From: Alopecurus myosuroides
Taxonomy: Eukaryota; Streptophyta; Magnoliopsida; Poales; Poaceae
Reading direction: 5' to 3'
Length of the DNA: 64,000 nucleotides
Assembly (NCBI GenBank): GCA_028641055.1
Contig: CM054057.1
Coordinates: forward strand, 399,760,541 to 399,824,540
Positions 23,487 through 33,374 of this stretch are shown here, piece after piece; position 1 is the stretch's first letter, and each line of letters begins with the position of its first letter. Under the pieces are notes generated by a model. That model saw nothing but the letters and a program-made list of their open reading frames with translations. It was not told the origin of the DNA and made no database searches. A program made the translations under genes and the position numbers.

Positions 23487-25479
23487 ATGCATATAAGCAC
23501 AGGCACCGTGGCTAGATTTATGAAACATGCGACGGACGAAATGTTTCGAAATAGCATGACGGAGATAAGATGTCCTTGTCGAAGATGCAAACTGAAACAC
23601 TTGATCAGATACGATTCTGGTGACTTGGAGTCGCACCTTATCCGTCGTGGTTTTATGGATGGCTACACTCTTTACCCGACAAGTGATGAAGATGAAGAGT
23701 CGCCCGGACATGATGAAGGACATAATGATCAAGATGAAGGACATGATCATAATCAAGACGAAGGACATCGTGATGAAGATGTCGGACATGATCATCATCA
23801 AGACGAAGGACATCAGGTTGAAGATGTCGTGACATCGTCGTCGGAATGGGTGCGGGACCCTCATGTCCAAGCTCTGCTTCTCAAGGAGACTAGCAACACC
23901 AGAGCTGCTGCTAGAGAGAAATCGAAGTTGTCGCAACTGGAGATAGACGCCGTTACTCCATTGTATGAAGGATGCGTGAGCGAGGATACCCGTCTGAACG
24001 TAACGTTAAGGACCCTCGAGATGAAGACAAAACACCGATGGACCGATGCGAGCTACGATGAGAACATGGCATTCTGGCACGACCGTCTTCCCACGGGGAA
24101 CAAGTGTCCAACGAGCATCGAGGAGGCGAAAAAAGTCGTGTGCCCTATGGATTTACCTCACGTGAAATACCATGCTTGCATTAATGACTGCATCATCTAT
24201 CGGGGCGCGGACGCGGAGAGAACCATATGCCCGGTGTGCGACGCAACTCGATACAAGATAGGGAAGAAGGCCTCTCCTCGAAAAGTGGTGTGGTACTTTC
24301 CGATAACTTCCCGTCTGCAGCGGTATTTCGCAGACCCCACACAGGCGAAGCTCATGCGATGGCACGCGGAAAGGAAGAAGCCGGAAGAGCATGATGGAAC
24401 CGATCCGGAGAATGATGACACGATGCTGACACACCCCTCAGATGCTAGCCAGTGGAAGGCGCTAGACATCGAATACCCCGAATTCGGCGACGATCCAAGG
24501 AACATCAGGTTGTGCATGAGTACGGATGGATTAAATCCTTTTGGCAACCAGAGCAGCACCCATAGCACCTGGCCCGTGTTTGTATGTATATACAACCTAC
24601 CCCCCTGGTTGTGCTTGAAGAGGAAGTACATACAGATGAGTATGCTTATTCAAGGGCCGAAACAACCAGGTAACGACATCAATCTGTATGTCCAGTTGTT
24701 GGAAGAGGAGCTAGCCACGTTATGGGACGAGCCAGCCAATACGTGGGACGCCTATGGAGAAACGTTTTTCCCATTGAGAGCCGCGCTCATCACGACGGTG
24801 CATGACTACCTCGGGTACGGATATGTCGCGGGGCAGGTGGCGCACGGATTCTGTGCATGCGTTAGGTGCATGGATGACACTACGTATCTCCAGCTAGAGA
24901 GAAACCCCGGGTCATCGAAAACCGTGTTCTTGGGGCATCGAAGGTGGCTTCGCAAGGATGACCCGTGGAGAAAACGCAAAGATCTGTTCAACAATGAAGT
25001 TGAGATGCGAAGAGCCCCACGTCAAAGGAGCGGCGAGGAAATCGACGAGCTGTTGAAGAACTGGAAAGAGTGCCCTGCGCCGGGAAAGAAGCGAAAGGCG
25101 CCGGCGCCGTTGGAGGGTGTATGGAAAACAAGGTCTGTTCTCTGGGACCTGAGGTACTGGAAGATTCTCCGCACACCCCACTCCCTTGACCTCATGCATA
25201 TCACGAAAAACGTGTGCGAGAGTCTGCTTGGCACCCTGCTCAACATGCCGGAGAGGACCAAAGATGGGCCGAAAGCAAGGAACGACTTGAGATTTTTGAA
25301 TATCAGGGGCGAGCTCCACGGAGGAAAACCGGATGATGATGACGATGACGATGACGATGTGTTAGATGGGACGGAAGGTCGCCGCAAGGGCAAAAAGGCC
25401 AAGAAGACGGAATATTACTGTCCCCCTTCGTGCTTCACGCTATGCGAGAAGGAGATCGACCAATTCTTCAAGTGCCTCC
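23487..25479 (+). pseudogene. tnp2: TNP2-type CACTA transposase, N-terminal part (interrupted by TRIM)
   Basis: Starts at ATG 23487. Residues 1-55 resemble the transposase-associated domain (RCPCRRCKLKHL). Residues 60-115 are an Asp/Glu/His-rich repeat. The Transposase_21 (TNP2) core spans roughly 220-470: YHACINDCIIYR, CPVCDATRYK, SLQRYFADP-like SRLQRYFADP, STDGLNPFG, NLPPWLCLKRKY, DYLGYGYVAGQ and HRRWLRKDD. PHSLDLMHITKNVCESLLGT follows near 570. An Asp run lies at about 617. The frame is open to 25479, where the TRIM and its CCTCC duplication interrupt it; homology continues in the correct frame at 26534. It would bind and cut the CACTA ends in the nucleus. Confidence 0.9.
23704..23830 (+). 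repeat. Asp/His-rich short tandem repeat in TNP2 N-terminus
   Basis: Repeated GAAGGACAT(GATCAT/AATGAT) units coding for DEGHDHNQDEGH-type peptide repeats; four to five imperfect units. Confidence 0.8.
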
Positions 25480-25753
25480 TGTGACGCCCCGTGATCGGGC
25501 ACTATGCAGATTTCAGCATTCCCGCCAAACCCGCATAATAACCGATTCCAGGTTGCCATTTATGATAACATTACAATAGTTCACGAATAATCCACAATTA
25601 CAACAGCATCAGAAAGATACAAGATGACTCGACGAGCCAGGGATAGAAGTTTTAATTGATTTGAAATTTCCAGTTGTGATGCAAACATGGTGCAATGCAA
25701 ATGTGATGCATATGATGCAACCAAATCAAACAGGTAACACCCCAGGTGTTACA
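25480..25753 (-). repeat. TRIM 3' LTR
   Basis: 274 bp, same sequence as 26255-26528 by direct comparison. Confidence 0.92.
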
Positions 25754-26233
25754 GACGACACCACTAACAAGGGATTGCGCCCTCGCAATCCACCTGCTAA
25801 CCCGGGAGGGGAAAGAAGTTCGACTATCGATTCTTCGTGCTTCCAGTTGATCTCCTCGACACCACTAACAAGGGCTTCTCGACACCACTAACAAGAGATT
25901 CTTGCTCGGAGTGACGACGATGTTCTTCCACCAGGAATCTTCCGATGATCGAACCTATTAGGTTAAGGGCTCAGAAAACGTCCACCCACGTAGGATCCTA
26001 ACACTTTGAAAGATTGGACAAGGGGGGAAGACTCCAAAACAAATAAGATGGGAGGGGAAATAGAATAGGGATAAGGAGAAAACAAGAATCCTATTGAGAT
26101 GTTTTTCCAAAATAGTTTAGCAGAACTAGTTTTTGACACTCTAGAAACAACGACCGTTAGCGAGGTTATCCTACAGGCTTTGCGGACCCGTTGCTTCGAT
26201 AACCATTCGTATCGAAACAATATCGGGAATCGG
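25754..26233 (-). other. TRIM internal region, non-coding
   Basis: About 480 bp. It contains three copies of GACACCACTAACAAG (25757, 25858, 25880), a short internal direct repeat. No gag or pol homology. Confidence 0.8.
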
Positions 26234-26252
26234 AACCAAGGCTCTGATACCA
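26234..26252 (-). other. TRIM primer binding site, tRNA-Met type
   Basis: Minus strand TGGTATCAGAGCCTTGGTT; the first 13 bases are the standard complement of the plant initiator tRNA-Met 3' end. Confidence 0.85.
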
Positions 26253-26254
26253 TT

Positions 26255-26528
26255 TGTGACGCCCCGTGATCGGGCACTATGCAGATTTCAGCATTCCCGC
26301 CAAACCCGCATAATAACCGATTCCAGGTTGCCATTTATGATAACATTACAATAGTTCACGAATAATCCACAATTACAACAGCATCAGAAAGATACAAGAT
26401 GACTCGACGAGCCAGGGATAGAAGTTTTAATTGATTTGAAATTTCCAGTTGTGATGCAAACATGGTGCAATGCAAATGTGATGCATATGATGCAACCAAA
26501 TCAAACAGGTAACACCCCAGGTGTTACA
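26255..26528 (-). repeat. TRIM 5' LTR
   Basis: 274 bp; on the minus strand it is followed by AA and the PBS. Confidence 0.92.
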
Positions 26529-27996
26529 CCTCCTTGGAGTCAAATTTCCTTACGGTTATGCGGGGAAGATAAGAAGATACCTAGACGTACCAAAGCAGAA
26601 GTTCAGCAGAATGAAGTCTCACGACTGTCACGTGATGATGACGCAGAAACTTCCAGTTGCAATTCGAGGGATAATGGACGAGCACGTCCGCGAAACGCTG
26701 TTTGGACTCTGCAACTTTTTTGACGTCATCTCTCGAAAGTCGATTGGCGTGAAAAAACTCGCAAGGCTACAGGAAGAGATCGTGGTGATACTATGCGAGC
26801 TTGAGATATACTTCCCGCCAGCATTCTTCGACATTATGGTGCATCTCCTTGTCCATGTCGTGGATGATATCATCCAGCTCGGGCCGCCGTTTTTACACTC
26901 CATGATGGCGTTCGAAAGGATGAATGGTTCCATCAAAGGATACGTCCGCAACAGGGCCCGTCCAGACGCAAGCATTGCCAAGGGCTTTCTGACAGAGGAG
27001 TGCATCTCTTTCTGCACGAATTTTCTAGACAAAGATGAGAACCCTGGTCTGCCCGTAAACAGGCACTTTGGCAGGCTCGGTGGATGGGGACACCGCGAGG
27101 GCCAGCACGAAATGAATGTCGACTTTCAGGGCCGACGCAACGACTTTGACAGAGCAAACCTAGTCGCGCTACAACATCTAACAGTGGTCGATCCTTGGTT
27201 GGAAAAGCACAAATTGCTAATCGCGAAGTATTACAGTGACCGGGGTCAACATAGGACCGAAGCAGAAATAATCAGAGAGCACAACATCCATTTCACACAG
27301 TGGTTCAGGGAGAAGATTATGACCGATCAACCGGAGACGCCTTATTCTGAAGAAGAAAAACTCATACTCACATTGTCACAAGGCCCCGCACATAACCTCA
27401 TGACATATCAGGCATACGATATCAATGGTTACACATTCTACACGGCAAATAAGGACCGGAACTGCGAATACCAGAACTCGGGGGTAACGATGGAATCATT
27501 AACAGGTGACGTCAAGGAAAGATACTATGGTAGGATCGACGAGATATGGGAACTCGGCTACTGCGGAGAGAAGGTGCCAATGTTCCGTGTCACATGGGCA
27601 AAGAGCGTCAGGAAAGAAGGACAATATTTCACCACCATGGTGATACCTGAAGCCAAATCCGGCACGAATGTCACCGCAAAAAATGAGCCATGGGTCTTGG
27701 CTAACAAAGTGGACCAATGCTTCTTCATTACTGACCTGACAAGGCCTAGCCGTGTTGTCGTGCGGAGAGGCAAAAGAAACATCATCGGAATGGATGGAGT
27801 AGCCAACGAGCAAGACTTTGACCAGTACGGCGACCCGAAAATGGAAGATGACAATGACGATGGAACGAAATACACAACAAGAAGAAGCAGGACAACACTA
27901 CCTACGGGTCGCCCATTCCACCGAAGAAGTCACGGTGTTCCGGGACTGAATTACTCAACCGCGACAAAGAAGGGAAAGAAAATTGTAAAACGCTAG
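26529..27996 (+). pseudogene. tnp2: TNP2-type CACTA transposase, C-terminal part
   Basis: Continues the frame of 23487-25479 once the TRIM and one CCTCC are set aside. It opens with the rest of the transposase core (KSHDCHVMMTQKLPVAIRG), then the DUF4218 domain (about 26720-27020: FFPPAFFDIMVHLLVH-like YFPPAFFDIMVHLLVHVVD, ERMNGSIKGYVRNRARPD). The DUF4216 domain follows around 27480-27750 (YYGRIDEIWELGYCGEKVPMFR). A basic tail (RRSHGVPG, KKGKKIVKR) ends at TAG 27994. Apart from the TRIM I see no stop or frameshift in the whole transposase, about 1150 codons. Confidence 0.9.
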
Positions 27997-28229
27997 CTAG
28001 AGCTACAAGAATCATTATGTTGCCGTGTGTGTGCATGAATTCGACAAAATTAAGATGATGTAATAAGAATATTTGAGATTTTATGACATCTAAATTAATC
28101 AACACTTTATTTGAGATTTTGCAAATTTCATTATATTTACATCTATGTTGATCTACTATAATTTGCTATGTATATATTTATTTATATATTGATTTATTTT
28201 GAATCATTTTGTAAGAAATAAAAAATAAA
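27997..28229 (+). other. 3' flank of TNP2 gene
   Basis: AT-rich sequence with several AATAA-type signals, probable 3' UTR and polyadenylation region. Nothing else seen. Confidence 0.5.
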
Positions 28230-28310
28230 AAAATTTGGGGGTGGACAGGAGTCGAACCCTGGTGGGAGGCTAGGCAGGAAGGGCACTAGCCACTGGGGTA
28301 AGTATCAGTT
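28230..28310 (-). ncRNA. tRNA-like / SINE-like Pol III unit
   Basis: On the minus strand a B box GGTTCGACTCC (28258-28248) lies behind an A-box-like TACCCCAGTGGC (28300-28289) at tRNA-like distance, and a run of seven T (28236-28230 region) follows as a Pol III terminator. A full cloverleaf is not convincing, so it is a tRNA-derived relic or SINE head and not a working tRNA gene. Confidence 0.4.
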
Positions 28311-28349
28311 GTTGATACCTACCCACGCGCAGTTCTTTTATCTAGATAC

Positions 28350-28520
28350 TACCGATAGGCGTGGCGCACCTCCATCTTGTGCGCCACAGTTTGCTTAGGC
28401 GCGACGCACTGTTCGTTGGCACGTCACGAATAGCTTACGCACGACGCGCGGTTTTTTGGTGCGCCACGGTTACTTTACGCGCGACGCACCTCACCTCGGT
28501 GCGTCACCGCTATCCTCTTC
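28350..28520. repeat. Internal copy of the CACTA sub-terminal array
   Basis: About eight GGCGCGACGCAC / GTGCGYCACGG-type motifs in both orientations, of the same kind as the terminal arrays but in the middle of the element, directly before the leader of the second gene. Confidence 0.75.
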
Positions 28521-30741
28521 TATAGCACGTACGGGGCCGTTCCCCTCTGCTTCTTCCTCTTCTCCAATCTCGATCTGGAAAGAATCACCGTCGCCTCCGC
28601 ACGATCGCCGCCACCGTCCCCTCCCGTCTAGCTCCCCCTCTGTCTCCATCGATCGCCGCCAGCGTCCCCTCCCGTCCACCACCGGTGCCCTAGCCAGCGT
28701 CCCCTCCCGTCCGCCACCGCTGCCCTCTCACCCTAGCCACACCGCACGCCCACCGCTGCCCTAGCCACCGCTGCCCAGCACCGTAGCCGCCCACCGCCCG
28801 GGGAGGAGGGGAGTCGCGCCGCCGTCCACGACAAGGAGGAGGACGAGGAGCCGCGCCGCCATCCACCTACAGGAGCGCCAAGGCCTCCGTCTTCCACGAC
28901 GCCGTGGTGCAGCTGCAGGACCGCCAAGGCCGACGGCTTCTTCCCCTTCCACGACGCCGTGTGCAGCTGCGTGAACGACTACAGCGAGCCCTAGGTAAGA
29001 CCCCTCCTCCTCCCTCCCGCCATGTTCTTGTTCCTGCTTGCCCTGTTCTTGTTCTTGCCCTGTTCTTGTTCCTGTTCTTGTACCTGCGTGAACAACGAGC
29101 ACTGCCTTAGCAAATTTATCCAAGATGATGTAATCCCTTAGCAGTAGACTTTACTTCGCGTTGCATTTGGTGTGATGGTGTCTCTGTTCCGTTCTTGCAT
29201 TTGACCAAGCAATTTTTTTGAGTAGTTTACCACGCAAATATTAAAGAGGTAATTGCAATGTTAGTACACAAACTTTCTCTAGTGGGAACACTCTAGTCCA
29301 CCAGGTTGTAAAATAGTACTACATTTAAAATGAAAGTTTGGGAGAAGGAAAACGGTTTACTGGATTTTGTTATTTGGGAGAAGGAAGCCAGACATTTTTA
29401 AGTTGTTTTGCTTTAGTTTCTGAAGTTTAGCTGTTGCATCGTAGTGCATTGGTACATTTTTTGTGTGCATCTCCGCTCGTTGGATAGTATTCAGCTTCGG
29501 TTGTCTCTTCACAGAAGGGCTCTGTATGAAGCCGATTTATGAAAGGATACATTTTTTGCTTGCATGAAAGCGCTGGCGCACTCTCTGGTGTGCTCTGCCC
29601 AGATTTGGTGACCCAATTGTGGCTGACCAAACAGGTGGTTCGTCAAACTATCAGTCTACTAAGATTAGACAAATAAGAGCTAGATATGCACGAGCCGTCA
29701 GTTGGTCACCAACGACGGCACTACATTTTTGACTGACAATAACGGAAGTATGGATGATGCATCAGGCGCCATCTCTCTCTTAATCGGAGCATAAGGATGA
29801 ACGAACACGCATAAGCGGAGATCCATGTACAGTTGAGTTGAATCAGTAGTTATAGGTGCGTGCAGGTTCAAAACCCTGAAGATATATAGCTAGTCAACAA
29901 AAACGCCGCAGACGGACCTAACCTCCCCCTGATGGCCGTCGAGCACGTCGGTGCGCCCCATCTTGACCATGGCATCAGTGATTTTGATGCTCACATCTAA
30001 ATAAAGGAGATTAAATTCTAATTTTCAGATGAACATGTGAGATGGACCTCTTTATCTATGTAGCCTGCTGCTAGGCTGCTGCTGTTGTTGTTAGGTTGCT
30101 GTTGCTGTTGTATTTCTCCCTTATATAGCTAGGATACTGCTGTTGCTAGGCTGTTGTTGCTAGGCTGTTGTTGCCAGGTTGATGCTGCTGTTGCTAGGTT
30201 GCTGCTGTTGTTGTATTTCTCCCTTATATAGCTAGGATACTGCTGTTGCTAGGCTGTTGTTGCTAGGCTGTTGTTGCCAGGTTGATGCTGCTGTTGCTAG
30301 GTTGATGCTGTTGTTGTATTTCTCCCTTATATAGCTAGGATACTGCTGTTGTATATGAAATGACAAGTATTGTGAAATAAACTCTTGGTGTTGTAGTACT
30401 GTGTTGTATATGAAATGGCAAGTACTGTGTTGTTGAATGTGTCAAAATTTCCCGGGAAGAAATCTTGGTGTTGCAGTTTGGTACTTGAACAAATTTGGAA
30501 ATCTGTCCGGCCATCGAGCCGTTTAAAACTTTGCAGGGAATTCAAATGAGTTGCCCATTTTCGCCGAAATGTTGATTAATTTCCGTTTCGGCGAGAATCG
30601 GGCACTCTAGTGTTAGAAAATTAGCAAAGGTCATGCCGAAATTTTCCCGTGAATTTAGGACTTAGCCGTTTTCCCGTGATCGAGTAGTATGTCGATTTTT
30701 TGTTTCCTTTAGATTAACCAATAATTTCCCCCCTTCAGAAC
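28521..30741 (+). promoter_or_regulatory. Promoter and leader region of second CACTA gene
   Basis: It begins with CTATCCTCTTCTATAGCACG and a CT/CCG-rich stretch (28540-28990) that looks like a plant 5' leader; AGCCCTAG|GTAAGACC at 28987-28999 is a good intron donor. A long intron-like AT-rich region follows, with the 103-bp tandem repeat. CCCTTCAG at 30732-30739 is a plausible acceptor just before the ATG at 30742. Short open frames in 28548-29123 are GC-rich and domain-free. Confidence 0.45.
30060..30360 (+). repeat. 103-bp tandem repeat, about 2.5 units, built of CTGTTG triplets
   Basis: GTATTTCTCCCTTATATAGC recurs at 30110, 30213 and 30316, a fixed period of 103 bp; between them are GCTGTTGTT/GCTAGG words. 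Confidence 0.9.
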
Positions 30742-33374
30742 ATGGCACACGACGACGAGGCCTGCGGTTCTAAGCCGTTCTGGCAAATCACCGACGAAGA
30801 AGATGAGCAATACGACCCGACGGCGGATGCCTGGGCTGACGCGGACACTAGCGGTGGCGAGGAGAATGACGCCACGACTAGTGGCGCCGCCGGTGATACC
30901 ACTAGTGGCGCCGCCGGCGGAAATGACACCACTGATGCCGGTGATCAGACAGATGGTGGTAGCAAAGCCAACAAGAAGAGGAGACGGAAATGTAACACTC
31001 TCCGCACCTACCGTGAAGAGATCACAGAAATTGATAGCTCTGGGTATCCAATCGCGCCCGAGAAGGTGGTCAAAGGATTCGGCAACCAGATTGGTTGCAT
31101 TGTCCGGGACACTGTCAGGATCTTAACCAATGATCTAAGGAAAAAAGAGAATGCCCATTATCGGGTTATTCTCTTTAGAAAGCTGCACGGACGATACTTG
31201 TACCCGCATCCGCCAGACGAGCCGTTTAAGTACAATAACGACAATCTGGAGGGGAATAAGGTCAACCATTCCGCCATTGGTAAGATGAACACCGCCTTGG
31301 CCAACTGGAAACACCGGGTGAAGGTTAAGGTCTTGGACCCCAAAAATAGCCTGCAGGATGTTTTAGCGAGTGAGCCGAGAATCACCGAAGATGAACTCCG
31401 GGACTTCAAGCTAATTTGCGAGAGCGAAGTCGCCAAGGCTAACTCTGGTTGGGGGCAGAGGATGCGGAAGTTGAACATTGGTTCCCACAAACTGGGATGC
31501 GGCGGTTACAGAGCGGCGATTCCCAATTGGGAGAAGGAGGACGCCAAACGTGCAGAATAGGGCATCCCTGACCCTCTCGCAAAGTACTCGCCGTGGACGA
31601 AAAACTTCATCAGGGCCCGGTTTACATATGACCCGGTAGCTAATGAGTATACTACCGATGATGAGAAGGTGAAGACGTTGTATGACAACTTGGTAAGTAA
31701 ATACACCACCCTAGTTAGTTTGCTCTCGACGATCAAGTCGATTGCATCATAGTGTACTGGTGGAATTCTAAACGGTTCACGCTAATTGTGCAGAACTTAG
31801 AAATCGAAAGTGGTGGAACCTCGTCATCCATGCCGAGGCTGCACGGCCCGTGGGACGACACTTTAAATAGGGCGGTGAACGTGACGCAGGGGAAGGAAAA
31901 GCACAAAAGGCCGTCAGGTGGCCGAGTTTGTGGCCTGGGCACGACGACGAAGCTCAGAGAGTACTTCAAGGAGCCCAGGGAGGCGAGAAGGAATAGAAAG
32001 AGGAGCATCGAAGATATCCAACGTGACGAAGCCCGCGATCGCGAGATTGCAGACCTCAAGGCCAAAGTTGCCGATATTCCTAATATTGTCAAAACAGCTT
32101 TGGCAGAACAAATGGGCAGCGTTTTGCCTACCATCTACGATGTGGTTACTCGATGGAATGAAGGAGGTCGAGTGGGGCCGTGCCCGGTGCCTAGCGTGCA
32201 GGGCAGCAACTCAAGAGACTTGTCCAGAGTCTCGCCGGCCAACGCCACGATGGCGGACCCACTTGTGACTCCGCCCGCCTACACCACGGCGCCGATAGTG
32301 ACTCCGCCCGCCTCTACCCGCCTGACCATCCGTTGCACGAACACAGTGGGCGGTCCTCCGCCGAATGAAGAGCGTGCACCAACGAACAACCGCCGCCTGG
32401 CCATCGGTTCCACGCCCGCCGCCGGTTCTCCCTCGCCATTTAGCAGTAGCACGCCCGCCGTCGTCGTTGGCCCCTCGCCACTAGAGGAGCTCGACGCCCT
32501 CGCCAGCCAGGTAAATAGTTAAGCATTGGAGCGTCGATCTTCCTTTGCCTTAGACTGGCCTCTCTGACGCCCTGCATGTTTTCCGCAGAACGACGACGTT
32601 CCATGCACTCTCTTACACACAGTGGACAGCGTGTTGAAGGATGTTGCTGTGGGTATGATCGTTCAACCGTCAACCCGCAGGTTCCACAACAGGCCGATGC
32701 GCGAAGACGTATATAGAGTTCGAGTGCTTCGGGTGCTGGCGGGCTACGACGACTTGTTGCCTCCCATTCAACCCTACCAAGAAGAAGATGACCCCGATAC
32801 CCTGACGCTGCTCCAGTGCATGCCTTGGAACATGGAATGGCCGAAGAGCCAGATTCGCCTGGGGAAGAGGGGCGCCACCCCGCGGACGTCGCCTCTAGAA
32901 CTACCGGCGCGAGGCACCACCTCGAAGACAACCCCTCTAGAAGCTCCGGAGCGGAGCCATGGAAAGACCGTCGCCGCGCCGTCGCCTACCCGTGACATGG
33001 AGATGGCACAAGACCAGGAGAATGACGTTGATCTTGATGCCATGGATTTCATCGCTGATGACTTTGATGGTGGAGATTACGTTGCTCCTCCTCCAGAAGA
33101 ACCCTACCATAGCACGGAGGCTCGTGGTGAGGCTCCTCCTGCGGATAAATCCAATTGCAAGCGTCTCTTCGGTTCTTAGGAAGACACGCCTCCAGATGTC
33201 GGCCCCTGCACCAAGACTCAGAAAAGTGCGAAGGGTGGAGTTATTTTCAGCCCTAGCACAATCCGTAAGGCGGCTAATGAGGAGATTGAGAAGGAGATCA
33301 TTCCGAAAGCGCCGAAGCCGCGGAAAAGAGGACCTAGATCCAAGGCCGCAAAGTCCGCGAGCCAGCCTGCTAAG

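Larger units (their letters stand above)
25480..26528 (-). mobile_element. TRIM (miniature LTR retrotransposon), 1049 bp
   Basis: Two 274-bp direct repeats (25480-25753 and 26255-26528) flank about 500 bp without coding capacity. The repeats show no difference that I could find by eye. The 5-bp duplication CCTCC (25475-25479 and 26529-26533) is perfect. On the minus strand the LTR starts TGTAACACCTGGGG and ends GGGGCGTCACA, and a PBS lies 2 bp inside the right LTR. With no gag or pol it must be mobilised by another element. It splits the TNP2 frame and adds 1054 bp including the duplicated site. Confidence 0.93.

Noticed and set aside
28248..28300. Functional tRNA gene
   Set aside because: The A box is imperfect, acceptor stem pairing is not evident and no anticodon arm can be drawn with confidence.
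28456..29123. GC-rich frames that could be a host gene first exon
   Set aside because: Low-complexity Pro/Ser/Arg-rich translations in several frames, no domain, and the position fits the leader of the second CACTA gene.
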